From assembly GCA_039720395.1 (NCBI GenBank), contig CM077827.1, forward strand, positions 11,570,099 through 11,634,098: a stretch of DNA of 64,000 bases, read 5' to 3'. The notes below the pieces were generated by a model. The model saw nothing but the letters and a program-made list of their open reading frames with translations, did no database searches and was not told where the DNA came from. Shown piece by piece: positions 46,030-58,327 of the stretch. The stretch's first letter is position 1; the number at the start of each line of letters is the position of its first letter. Made by a program: the position numbers and the translations under genes. This DNA comes from Liquidambar formosana. Its lineage: Eukaryota > Streptophyta > Magnoliopsida > Saxifragales > Altingiaceae.

Positions 46030-47228
46030 GCTTTGCCCGTTTGCCCCGTCTCGCGCGCTTGCGACCTCTAAACTTCTCCAAATTGACTTCTTATGCAATC
46101 CTTAAGTTATGGGATGAATATATCCCTCAAGTTTATCAAGTTTCAATGAAATTTTTGAATCTTGGGTGATTGTATTTGCCCGCATAACGAGGAGTTGCAA
46201 CAGCTATGATAAATGGCTTTCTCATGAAATGAGCTTGGTGTTGAATAGATTGACTTTCAAGTCTTGGAATTCAATTCTCTAGGAGATGATAGTGATATCA
46301 TATCATGTGATAAAGATAATTTCACATGGAATGACTTGCTAATCATGTGATAAAGATAACTTCACATGAAATGATGATTCATGAGCTATGCTAGTTACGA
46401 AATAACTTGCTATCTTTGTGAAGAGGGCATGAAATGCACCTTGTTTTTCAATCAATTGACTTTCAAAATCAATGTTGCATCATGTGATAAAGATAATTTC
46501 ACATGAAATGACATGAAATAAGCTTGATTTCTAATCAGTTAACTTCAATTCAATGTCATTTCATGTGATAAAGATAATTTCACATGAAATGATAAGTAAT
46601 GAACTTGATTTCGAGTTGAATGACTCTCAATACATTGTCATTTCATGTGATAAAGACAATTTCACATAAAATGAACTTGATTTTGAGTTGAATGACTCCC
46701 AGTGCATTGTCATTTCATGTGATAAGGATAATTTCACATGAAATGATAAGAAATGAGCTTGATTTTGAATCAATTGACATGTAATTGGGTCTCATATCAT
46801 GTGATAAAGATAATTTCACATGAAATGATGATTCATGAGTTATGAAATAACTCCCTATCTTTGTTGCTTCCACAGAAAGTGGCATTATTTCACATGAAAT
46901 GATGATTCAAGAGTTATAAAATAACTCCCCATCTTTGTTATTTCCACTGAAAGTGGCATGAAATCATGTGATAAAGATAATTTCACATGAAATGATGATT
47001 CAAGAGTTATGAAATAACTCCCCATCTTTGTTATTTCCACTGAAAGTGGCATGAAATCGTGTGATAATGATAATTTCACATGAAATGATGAGTCATGAGT
47101 TATGAAATAACTCACTACCTTTGTTATCCCCAGTGAGACTGGTATGAAATGCCCTTGTTTTTGAATTGATGGAGATTCAATTCAAATTCACATAAAATGA
47201 TGACTTATGAGTTATGAAATAACTCGTT
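46030..47228 (+). repeat. Hairpin repeat array of Tat E
   Basis: No gene. Repeated long inverted repeats (for example TCATTTCATGTGA/TCACATGAAATGA at 46556-46592 with an 11-base loop) alternate with GAGTTAT-GAA-ATAACTC and CCACT-GAA-AGTGG hairpins. It is collinear with the D array but with fewer 73-bp units. Confidence 0.85.
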
Positions 47229-47745
47229 TTGAGAATTACCAATGAAATTGGTAGGATACCTTGTGATGCACTAGTGCAACTAGCTTTGCATCATGAGAAG
47301 ACCATGTGGATATCACTAATGCAATTAGTGCATGGTAAAGGCATTTGCATGAGCGCACCAACGAAGTTGGCATGCATAGAAATGCAATCAATTCTTTGCT
47401 TCGATGAAATCGTCGCATGCTTGGATATGACAAAGTCTATCCTTATGGTTCCATTTGAGTTTGTTGGTATTAATGAGATTAATCCATCAAGCAAAAATGA
47501 GTTGTTATATCACTAATGCAATTAGTGCAGGCATTTGCATGAGCGCACCAACGAAGTTGGCATGCATAGAAATGCAATCTATTCTTTGCTGCAATGAAAT
47601 CGTCGCATGCTTGGATATGACGAAGTCTATCTTTTTGGTTCCATTTGAGTTTGTTGGTATTAATGAGATTAATCCATCAAACAAAAATGGGTTGTTCTTT
47701 GATCATTGGCTCTCAAGTGAAACTTGTTCACCAATGAGGGGCTTC
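47229..47745 (+). repeat. Mini-hairpin region of Tat E with a ~200-bp duplication and polypurine tract
   Basis: The segment around 47321-47480 recurs at about 47520-47680; D has a single copy. The hairpins have loops GAA, GCA and GAG. The last bases, CAATGAGGGGCTTC, abut the LTR and serve as the polypurine tract. Open frames that cross it are not supported as genes. Confidence 0.8.
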
Positions 47746-50700
47746 TGTCACACCCCATTTTTGTCACCTTAGCTAGGACATATCATTTCATGTAGGATTT
47801 TGAGTCCTTTTCGAGTCTAGTCTTTTGCATTGAGTTTCTATGGCATTGAATATCATGTGTATGAATTTTGAAGTGATTTGGAATTCATCTCGATGGTCAA
47901 TAAGAACTTTTGCGACTTTAAGGGCATAATCGTCTTTTAAGTCGTATATTTTCCATTTGACTTTGGAATGAATCCCGAGTCATTCCATTGAGTTCATATG
48001 GTTATATAGAGTCCATATATAGGTTCAATTTCATGAATTAATGGTTTAAGATCAATTCGGCTCGTAATGGTTCGGGTTGGCTAAAAGACCTTTTCTTGGT
48101 TTGCTCAAATTGACTCATAAGAACCAATCAATTTTCTCTCATTTAACTTCAATTGGGCTTTATTTATGTCCTAAACATGTTTAGAAGGATCAATTTTCGA
48201 TTGGGAAAGCATTCAGTTCGACCTCGTGTACAAACCCAACTTAGCGACAGTGAGGCACCATGGTTAACCACCTTTGTAAAACCTAACCATGCACCCATGG
48301 TTAAGGATTTTTGTCCTAAAATGCCTTAAAAATGTGTTCCCCTTTGAAACACGATCGTTTTGGTTTTTATTTCGTCAAAATCGGACTTAATTTGAAGATT
48401 TTAGGACTTCTACAGCAAGTGGGAGTCAAAAGCGGAGCAAATATAGGAGACCCTCGGGTAACCGTCCGGGGCTGGATGGTCAGCTATCTAGTCCCAGACG
48501 GCTAACCGTCCAGGCCTAGATGGTCACCCGAGAGACTCCTTTCTCAACTCAAATTCTGACTCTATCCTCCCTCTTTTGACGGTTTCCTCCGCCAATACAA
48601 CTTGTCTGAGCTTAGGAGTGTGTAAGTTTGAGTTGTTTGAGCACCAAGAGAGTCTCTAATAGCCCTAGGATCATTATTTAATGAATTAATCCTAGCCATT
48701 GGTTTAGGGGGTCAGTTCTCTATATAAAGGACATGGTATTCAGCACATAGGGGAGGTTAATTGCACTTTACACTTAGAGAGAGAGAAAGCTACGAGTTTG
48801 GAGAGCTAGAAGGACTTCAAGAGGAGGCTCTTCAACCCCAAGCAAGCAAGGAAACAAGAGGTTTGAAGACAAGGAAGAGTCTACAAGAGGTAAGCATGTC
48901 TCTTTAATGCTGAACATGAATTTCCTGCTTCTCCTTCTTCTCTTTCTTCTTCTTCTTCTAGGATAGTTGTGGTGCATGAAATAGCTTCTCTTATGGATTG
49001 AATTCAATGTTTATGTGATGTTATATGAATGATTTTAGGATAGTTTATGGCTTCATATGCTGGATAATCCCTGGTTTATTAAGGATTAGATAGCTTTACT
49101 TCTTTCTATCTTCTTAAATCATGCATAGTTCACATGTCTAGGTTGCTGTGATTATTATCATGCGTTGATGTTCCTGTTAGTTAATATGTGCTATATGAAT
49201 GATATTCATGATAATTTGAGCATGTGTTAGAGTCATTTAGTAGGGTTTTATGCATAGTTGTGAGATTAGGGTTTCGATAACCCTAAAATCACGTAGGTCT
49301 TATACAGCATGCTTAGCTAAGCTTTTTGAGTTGTTGCTCATCATAGTCATTCTATATATGCTGCATATAGTTGAATCATGCTAGGTTTGCATTCATGTAG
49401 TGGGTTTTATAGGGTTTTTGGAAACATTATCCTTTTCTAAGGATAATTATCCTTTTCGTTGAGTGAGGTTTTGCATGAGAGTCTTCTGTGATGTGTTTAA
49501 GCATGAAATCACTTCTATTGTGTTCTAGGGTATATATTTTACGTAGGATATGCTGATCGCACCTCCCCATAACGACTTTCTTACGTGAAATTATCTTAGG
49601 ATAGTTTCGCTTAAGAAAGCTCACCGTATTTTCATATTTTACATAAAATATCATCTTTTTGGTTAGAATGTGCTTTGTTATCATGTTTATTGATATTATT
49701 GGAGTCTCTTATGCTTGTTAGTGTGTCTTTAGTAGGTTTTTTATGCATGTTAGTCGAGTCATTGCATGTAGGATTGAGTTAGAGTCCTCAGTTATTCATT
49801 ATTCTTGTTGTTTGCATGATAAATGGATAATTTTAGGCCTTGTCAAGGTTCTGTCCAGATTAGTATTTTGCTTTCTTTGCATGATTGTGTGCACTTGTAA
49901 GGGTGCAAATAGGTACAATGCTTGTCCTATTGCAAATAGGGCTGCTATGGTCTGAAATGGCTAATGCTAGGAGCTTGTGCGCTCAGGTAAGTAGGGTTTG
50001 AAGGTGCCCCAATTCACCTTTCTTTTTCTTTCTTCTCTCTTCTCCCTCCTAGGGTTACTTCTTAATACAAGTCTATGGTTTTAATCAAAGGTTTCCTTCA
50101 ATAATAAATTCTGTTTTTTTTTTTTTTATCAAGGTTTCCATTTTGTGGAAGTTTTCCTAAATTCAAACTTGTTTATTCAATTCTCTTTCAAATAAGGAAA
50201 CCTAGGGTTTTTACCATAGGTTTGTATTAGGTTGTAACCCTATTCTCTTCGAACTACGTGGACTTTGATCCATGTATTTCGCTGCATGGTACGTAGGCGC
50301 TCTTCGTGAGGCTCAAGTCCGTTCTAGGATCCAAGTATCCTAGGTTTTTTTCTTTTCTTTTCTTTTCTTTTTGTTTTGTTTTATTTGAGTGATTGTGCAT
50401 GAAATGATTAGATGGGATATATGATATGCATGCTGCCTTGTGATGATATATGATGATATTTGAGTGAAAAAGATCTTAAGTTAGCCCAATTGAATTAAGA
50501 GACCAACTCGGGCGATGTGGGTGCCTATGGGCTTTTGCCCAGAACCTTCCCACGTCGTAACTTAGCCCCCAAATCCAATTTTCTAGTTTCAAAGACTTTG
50601 CTTTTCCTTTAATGGAGTCATGTAGTTTTGAAAATAAAACATTTTTGCGGTTTTCCTCTTTTCCCTAAAAAATGAGGTGGCGACTCCTTTTTGTTTGTTG

Positions 50701-50781
50701 TCTTTTACCCATCCCACATATATACCAAAAATCTTTTCTCTTTTCCGCCAAATCCTTGTGGGCCGTTTTCCGGGGTTCACA
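47746..50781 (+). repeat. 3' LTR of Tat E, with LTR intron
   Basis: From TGTCACACCCC to GGGTTCACA, 3,036 bp. The lobed palindrome is at 48453-48532 and the TATA box TATATAAA at 48721-48728. Exon-like sequence to 48889 is followed by the intron candidate, an 85-base exon-like segment, a CAG|GTAAGT donor at 49987, and the conserved U5 tail. The right flank begins ATTGG. Confidence 0.93.
48890..49901 (+). other. LTR intron of Tat E, precisely absent from D
   Basis: 1,012 bp with donor CAAGAG|GTAAGC and acceptor CACTTGTAAG|GGTGC. D's LTR joins the two flanks exactly; three bases of shared AGG leave the join position ambiguous by up to three bases. LTR K keeps clearly related sequence in this part, so presence looks ancestral and absence derived. 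Alternative: a microhomology deletion. Confidence 0.7.
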
Positions 50782-51891
50782 ATTGGCACACATTTTAAAT
50801 TTGTGACCATAATTCTCATGCTAAAATTCAAATAAAATGCTCTAACAAGTAGTGCAGTTGGTAAACAAGCTAGACTTAAATAAAAATTTCAAAAAATTGC
50901 ATAATGATCTACTCAAGTCGACGCATGTGTCCGTACAAAAAAATGAGTGTGTAATATGATGCACGTGTCTCACATGTGCCAACAATGCATGTAGGCTTAG
51001 TGTGTCAACAATTTTGGTATCTTCACTAGTCTAAACAATTTTGGTATCTTCCCCTACCTCCAACTGGGTCACACACACACATACGGATCTATGATTTGGG
51101 TCTACATGCATTCTCATATGCATGCAATGATTTTGACAAAAAATTTCTTATAGGAAAACTAATTTATGGTGCATATCAAAACACATGTAATGATTTTTCA
51201 AACCTTTTTTTTTTTTGTTTAAAAAAAATTTATTGATATAATTCTCATAGCATAAAATCATGTGATTGGCCTGTCAAAATTAACCCACATGGTTCTAGAA
51301 AAAGTTTTGCATCAAAACCAATTAATTTTATACTTGTTCTATGAATTGGACAAATTAATCATAGGGAATACTAATTAATTCCTTAAAACACAAAAATAAT
51401 GATTTTGGGTTATCAATATAATATATCATGGCTAAGAAATACACTGTCATGAACATAGGGTTTCAACCCAAAACTTAGAATCAAATCCACGATACCAGGT
51501 ACTGCCATGTCATGAATTCATACAAACAAGCACAATGAATTTAGGTCCCATAATTCTTAGTTCATATCGTAAAATTTAATCATATTGCCTTTTTTGGCAA
51601 GTACCTTGAAATAAAAAATATCTAGAAAATTGTGCATATGAACTCCAACAAAGTGCATGTATACTGTGGAAACCTTAGCATATCAACTGAAAACTGCAGA
51701 ATGGTGAACCATATTACGAGCAGTTGCGACATTATTTTATGTAATTTATCAACCAAGACAAAATCAAGACCAAATTAAAACTTTGAGTAAGCTAGAATGA
51801 AGGGGTTTTTTTTTTTATTTTAAATATATATATTTATTTTATTATAATAATAATAAAACAACCCCTGCGAGAAGGTGGGATAAGGTAGACC
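50782..51891. other. Unassigned AT-rich sequence
   Basis: No coding or repeat family recognised. It holds a short CA run near 51070 and T/A tracts near 51205 and 51810. Confidence 0.6.
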
Positions 51892-53900
51892 TGTAACGAT
51901 CGAAATTGGGGCTGTTAGTTAAGTAGTAAGAAAATCAATTTTAAACCAAATTTGGTGGATATTTGTTAAAAATATTTATTTTGAAAACCTTTTTAGAAAA
52001 TCTGGCATGGTCCTGTTTGTAGATAGGACATACCAAGTTATCGACTAGTCATAAAACCTATAGAAAACACATTTATAAGCATTTCCAGCCATCCACACAA
52101 TATTCAAAAAATAAAGAAATCTACTAGCTATATCATAGTCACATAGGTCCCATTCAAATATGCATCCACTACTCAATTAATTATTACAGGCCATGAAATT
52201 AAAATTAATACATGACTAGGCTCAAAACCTATTTCAAATATTCTTTACATGAATGCAAGCATGCCAACGTGCTTCCAAAACCCAAGTCAACTCAGCTTTA
52301 AAAATATGACTTGTAAGAAAACTATGGGGGTTTGAGCTACACGCTCAGTAGGAAAACATTTCTCAAAATAATCCAAGATTTTAAAAACTATAATTTATCT
52401 ATTTTTCAAGGAGTCCTGTAAAACCATTTATTAGTTTGCAATATAATTCTCAGTAAATAAAACTAATACAGATATAATGAAATAAATTGTGGAAGTTTAA
52501 ATCATTTGATACCAACAACCTTTTTTCTTTTTTTAAAAAAGGTAAAAAATAACTCAAGTTATTTATGATTCATCATCATTCTTTCCAAATTCCATATTAT
52601 GGCCTTATAAGCCAATAATCATCATCTGCCATATCTAGCAATCCATAATATCAGTCTTTTAAACTGATAAATCCTCCCCAGGTCATGCGGAGCCCTTGCA
52701 CGCGAAAATAAGAGTAAACACTATGGATCTGCTTTGATCCAAAAAGTAACCTCATTTCGGGAACACTATGGTCATTGGGACCAGAAAGTACCCCTTATTA
52801 TCACATCCATATCATCACCACTTGTCTATTCAATTATCCATTTCATAATTCCCACATAAATTGAAAAATTATATATAAATTTTTTAAAAACCACATAATA
52901 GGTTTGTGTTTTGAAAACCATATGAAATAATTTCATAAATCATGATAATCATTTCCCAACCATTTTTTAAAATAATGGTTTCAAAAACATGTATATAAAA
53001 GTGATCCCTAATATTTTGACCACCCAAAAATAATCCAATAGGTTTTAAAACCAACCCATTTAAACCATTAACATATAAGAGTTTTATAATTAACAAGAAT
53101 ATAACAAAAGGGGTTATGTAAATCAACCCTAGGTTTCCCACAATTTGTAAAACTTAGCAAATATATACCCCATGCATGATATTTATGCAAAAACTACTAA
53201 ATACATGAAAAACTACATGATTTATACCCAAACCCCCATGCATCAAGGGTTTAAAATGAAAAAATGTCCCTTACCTCATTGATGAGTGATGAAAACGCAA
53301 AACTACTGTCGTAGATATGTAGATTGGGCCAAATAACGCAAGATCTGCGCTTGCCGGCATTGGAACGGAGCTCCAATGCTCCGGCGAATCACCGTCGACC
53401 TCCTATGGCACTTTCTCTTTCTCTTCCACTCTCTTTCCCTCTTTCTTAAGTTGGGAGGCCTGAAAATGAGGCCTAAGGGTCGAGTGAAAGGGGTTTTAAA
53501 ACATAAGGGTAGGAGCACATGCATCATTTAACCTTTTATAAAAATTGCCAGTCGAAGGTTCCATTTACTTTGAGTTATTTAATGAAAATAAACAAATAAC
53601 CCTCCATTTGAATCGAAATAAAATATCAGAAAAATCAAATTCCCAATATATCAAAATCTCATTTCCAAGTTTTAGTACAAAATCCGTTTCCCGACAGATT
53701 TTCCCAAAACAAATATGTGAAGAACCCAATCAAAACATGCTAATAAAATTCCATAAAATCACAGAAGTCTTATAATATTGTAAACTTTTATTACCGCAAA
53801 AAATTATCTTTAAAAACAAAGATTTACGAAAATTCATTTTTCTTAACGCTTAGCCAAATTTCAGCAACTTAAACCTGAAACTGCAAAATTAGGCCCAACA
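51892..53900 (-). repeat. LTR I of a gypsy-type element (2,009 bp)
   Basis: On the minus strand it runs from TGTTGGGCCTAATTTTG to CCAATTTCGATCGTTACA. It is homologous in its 3' two thirds to J. It carries intron signals at 53274 (GAG|GTAAGGG) and 52310 (TTCTTACAAG) and the stem-loop TGAGC/GCTCA at 52333-52347. Near 53358-53380 the leader has the inverted repeat GCATTGGA/TCCAATGC. The flanks AGACC and CTCAC do not match, so no target duplication is seen. Confidence 0.7.
52310..53274 (-). other. Candidate LTR intron of I
   Basis: 965 bp from GTAAGGGACATTTTTTC to TTTTCTTACAAG on the minus strand. The branch-point hairpin ends 23 bases before the AG. J has the same donor and acceptor context in a diverged copy. 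Confidence 0.4.
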
Positions 53901-54634
53901 CTCACTTAAGACACTTAATGCATAAAAATAAGCATCAAATCACAAATCACATCATATTATCATACACATGGATTACCCATATATGAGGTTATCCAACAAA
54001 TCAAGGGATTAATTACGCTAATCATACATTAAGCCGTAATCATCTCTATAAGGAAAACAAGTCCTCACAAGACCCCTAAGACAATCAAGACATCAAAAAA
54101 TATAATGGATAATAACTAGTCTATGATTGGCCGTCTAATGACCAAAAGTTATACCATCTTGGATTGGGTTCAACTAAAACCTTTGAAATAGAAATGCTTC
54201 AACTCATGTTATCATGGCATTATTTAATGCAATAAAACAACCAAAATTGATCAGTATAGTACAAGATGACTTTTACATCAATGCCATTCAATCCTATCAA
54301 GTCTTGATACGGTTTCCATCAAACCCAAGGTTCGGGTCATGTCATCCTTTCATCAATTGATTGTATGAGTAAAGATCTTACAATACAAACATATACTGGA
54401 TCACGCAACACCAATGAAAGGAAAACCCCATCAAGGATTCATTGACCACTAACTAGAAAAACCAAGCGATGACGGCACTTCTAGGCAAAACCCAAAATTT
54501 TCATTTATTTATATACATATGCACACATATATATAGAGATGATTAAACATAGATAATCTTAAGCATGAACACCATATGAAACATGTATAACTTAATCATG
54601 GTTCTAGCCCTAGCATGATGGTTTTGATACCACT
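53901..54634 (-). other. Internal leader fragment of element L
   Basis: AT-rich sequence to the left of LTR L, following its primer site on the minus strand. No coding sequence; the element is truncated at LTR I. Confidence 0.5.
54618..54633 (-). promoter_or_regulatory. Primer binding site of element L
   Basis: On the minus strand TGGTATCAAAACCATC follows the LTR end CTAGCA after two bases. It is a decayed match to the tRNA-Met site TGGTATCAGAGCCA. Confidence 0.6.
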
Positions 54635-55104
54635 TGCTAGAACAATATATTAAGTCCATACTAGAAAACTAGAACACATGGAAATAATAATAATAAATAA
54701 TATGCACATACCTATGGAAGTCATTGAATCCAATTAACAAACCTCTGCAAAAGAGACACATGGTTAGGAGGTCGGTCTTCCTCTACTTGCTCTTCTTTTC
54801 TTTATGTAGCCACCAATGGGACAGGTTAAGAGGGTTTTCAACTTATGGAGTGTAGAGGGACCTGATCTATTTATAAAGAAACTTTATAGAGTATTTCCTA
54901 TCATAGACTCCTTGACTTACAAGGAATAGGCCCACACTTTATAATGCCACATTATGGACTAAGGTGCACTAGAGCCCAATTACTTTATTGGTCACATTAT
55001 ATATTGGGCTATACCGTATATCATTACAGGCTAGACATTCAACTCATTTTTCACAATCCAGAAAATCAATCAATGTAAGCCCACATTATATAAAAATTCT
55101 AACA
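54635..55104 (-). repeat. LTR L (470 bp)
   Basis: On the minus strand from TGTTAGAATTTTTATATAATG to TTCTAGCA, next to a tRNA-Met type primer site. The short LTR suggests a copia element. The partner LTR is not in the window. Confidence 0.6.
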
Positions 55105-56219
55105 CGGGTATGACGTATTGGGTGCATTGGTACACCCCTAGTGTCAATTGATTAGCTGCATATAGTGTAATTCCTGTGGATGGTGATTGAAAATGATTTT
55201 TGACAATTTTTTTATAACAAAATTTTAAAAAAAAATTATGGAATCTGAGTTCATTTAACTCTTTTCAAGGGTGCATTCTCTCATTTAGTTATGTGAACAC
55301 AACTTAAAGAAGGAAGTTTTGTAATCACCATCCACCATATATTTATAGACGTGGAAGGTCGTCTTTAAGGTCTCAAAGATGACTCAAGCTACTTGAAAAT
55401 TGATTTACTCTTAAAATGGCTTGTGTATAAAAGATATAGGCAAGGAGGCTCTATTATGAGTGGGAAATGTGTTAGGCATCCCATCGCATTCGTTAACAAA
55501 TGATTATCCTGATTCTTAAACTTCTTTTTATCTTAAACCCTATTCTTAGAGTGAATTCTCAATTTGAAGCTTGAAATTCTAAATGAATATACCATTCTTG
55601 GTTGTGATTTTATTTAAACCTTATTTACACTTATCTAAGTGCCAGGATGTTTTAAAAATTTGAAAGTTGGCATCATTCCATTTGGAATTTAAATGTTTGA
55701 AGTGAAATGATTTGAAATTGATTTTCAATAAAGTTTGTCATTTTTTTAAAGATAACCCTATCACTTTATGTTGGGACACTTTGAAAAGGATTAAAAACAA
55801 ATTCTTTAAAAAAAAAAAATTCTTTCGAAAAACAATTGAAATCATAATAAGGTTACAAGAAAATCGTGGTTTTGTTTATAAAAAGTTCAAACATGCGATT
55901 TGATTTCATTTGATTTTATCTTTATTTTATGAGCTTTTCCATTGTAGCTCTATCCCTTTGCGTTGGGACACCAAATTATCGAGTTTATACTAATATTCAA
56001 TTTAACACTTCAAGGCTCATTTAAAATTACAATAAATGAGTTGGTAATTTCGCAAGGATTGGTGTATCAAAGCCTATTACTTAACTAATCTTCATTTCAA
56101 AAAAAAAATTGTTGTTTTAAAGAGGTTGTAAAAATATTATGAGGACTTAATCAAATAAATTGGCGCTGACTCACTAACTCTAGCAAAATTACATGAAAAT
56201 AATAATAAAAAATAAATGA
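55105..56219. other. Unassigned old repeat sequence
   Basis: No gene. Two related words, CACTTTATGTTGGGACACTTTG (as two halves near 55760) and CCCTTTGCGTTGGGACACC (near 55955), and the phrase GTGTTAGGCATCCCATC near 55470 resemble Tat LTR tails. It is probably a very old LTR fragment. Confidence 0.4.
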
Positions 56220-57852
56220 TGAAACCTATACAAAACAAGAGTCCAGATCTGACGCCAACAAGTAAGGATTTTGTGTTTCTTGACCTAATCTATTCGTCTA
56301 CAGTCGTGGGGTTACATTTCCTTTACTCCATTTTTAGGTAAGGGCATTTTTCTCATTATGAACCATTGATGTATGAGGATTTGGGTATAATCATATAAAT
56401 TTACATGTATTAGTTTACTTTGTATAAATAACATGCATGCGGTTAAGATTTATGGATTTTGATGTGTTTTGGACAACCTAGGGTCTTTTAAACCTTACAT
56501 ATTTGGGGGAAAAAAATTAATTTAATAACCCTCACATGATTTTTGGTATAAAATGGGTGTATTTACAACTTATAGGTTAGTATTTGTGCAGCACAAAATA
56601 TTAGGGGTACAAGTTTTTTTGAAACCATTATATTGTAAAATGATTGGGGAAAAATTTATGTAAATCGTGGGTGTTATTTAATGCAAATTAAAGCTATAAA
56701 CCTATGATATGATTTTTTGGAAAATTAAATATATGTTTCGGATTATGTGAAAATTATGGAAATGGTTTAAATGAAATAAAAAAGGGTTTTGTGGGATTTA
56801 TAAAATGTCTACCTTGATAGCTAGTGTAGGGTCACTTGGGTTTATAATGTGGTTCAATTAATTCTACTATGCCTTTATGGTCCTCTTAGTTCAGTTGATT
56901 TTGCTCCGAATATATGGGAGTAAAATATTTTTATACCATGCGAGGGCCCAGTTTGACCTTGGAAGTTTTTTACTGGTTGAAGCTAAATTGGAATTCAAAC
57001 CCACATATCACCTAAGGCATTCAAATAAATGATTTTGGATATAAAATGAATTTTTTGGATTTATAGTAATAAAAAAGGGTTTTATGCCATGCAAAGGTTA
57101 TCAGAAATAATTCAATTTTGATTTATAAATAATTGTGATTTATTTCTTACTTTTTTTTTAATTATAAAAAAGGGTTGATGTTAGCGAGCTATTTTTATGT
57201 TAAATTATTATGTTTTAAATTCCATAGTTATTCTTATACACCTGCACAATTTTGTATACAAATACTTGAATTGCAAACTAACAGTGGTTTTGCAGAGATA
57301 CTTTAAAATTTATATAAACATATGGTTTTAAAATTTTGGGTTATTTTGAGAAAATGTTTTCCTACTAAGCGTATACCTCACACACCTAATTTTCTTAAAA
57401 GTCATATTTTTTTTTAAAATAAAGCTTGATTTGGGGTTTTGTGATTCATCAGCATGCATGTATTCCATTTAGAGAATGTGTATTAAATTTAAGCAAATTA
57501 TTGTATTTGTTTTCAACTAAGAGCCTTAGATTGTATTTATTATAATTCATTATCTATATTAAATAAATGAATAAAGTACAGATGTATATGAAACTCATGT
57601 AGTTATAATAATATAGCCTTTAGTTTATTTATTTTTAAAAATATTGTGTGGATGAATTGGGAATACAATAAATGTGTTTTTCACAGATTTTTAGACTAGT
57701 CGATAACTTGGGAGATCATATTTATAGACAGGAGCAAGCCAAATTTTTCAAAAAAGTTTCAAAAGAGGGGTTTTTATTGAACATCCACCAGAATTAGCTT
57801 TAGCAGGGAACTTCTCACTATATAACTAATGGCCTCCATTTCGGATCGCTAC
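56220..57852 (+). repeat. LTR J, diverged relative of LTR I, 5' end lost
   Basis: It is inverted relative to I and collinear with it from the donor region (56338) to the end CGGATCGCTACA. The candidate intron is 56338-57401, with a decayed hairpin (TAAGC...CTCA) 21 bases before the AG. The start is not recognisable. Confidence 0.65.
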
Positions 57853-58327
57853 AGCTCTTTATACTTTAAAAATAATCATAGAATGGTTTTTATTTGATGA
57901 TACATTTTACTTTCATTTATTGATAGGTTACTCTTTTTTATTTGCACATATGACTGTAATGAACAGTGTTTACCTTCCAAATATTCTAACAACATTTTAA
58001 TATAAATTACAATTGAAAATGGTTCACGTACCAACTAGTATATATAAAGTCATCATGTACTCTTCTTTTTTGGTTCAAACCATTCATCATTTTTTTTCTT
58101 TTCTTTTTTTTTTTCTTTTCTTTTTTTGGATAAGTAAACCATTCATCTTTTCTTTGTCTATAAACGCTACCAATTATTTAAATATTATTAGTTCACAATT
58201 AACAAATATTTTTAAAAACTTTACCAAGACATTTGGCAATTGAAATGCTAAAAGGGAAAATTAGCCTAAAGTACAATTTTAGTGAACTTGTAAAGGCAAA
58301 AGTCTATGTGGGAATCTTGTATAGGCA
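57853..58327. other. Unassigned AT-rich sequence
   Basis: Includes a TTTTTC-type tract near 58085-58125. Nothing else recognised. Confidence 0.6.

Larger units (their letters stand above)
34436..50781 (+). mobile_element. Tat-lineage element E (host layer, interrupted by G and by a deletion)
   Basis: This joins the pol fragment at 34436-34874 and the 3' half at 42505-50781, which share orientation and family. Between them lies Tekay G, whose right LTR is truncated at 42504. A deletion after G's insertion therefore removed the end of G together with E's integrase end. The 5' half of E should lie left of the window, beyond D. That the two pieces are one element is inferred; the alternative is two separate Tat copies. 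Confidence 0.65.

Noticed and set aside
49743..49955. Frame of 70 codons in E's LTR
   Set aside because: It crosses the putative intron acceptor and has no homologue in D's intronless LTR.
51892..57852. Inverted pair I/J as one large inverted-repeat (foldback) transposon
   Set aside because: The arms differ in length and divergence, lack shared outer ends and target duplications, and each has its own LTR features. Two old LTRs in opposite orientation explain it better.
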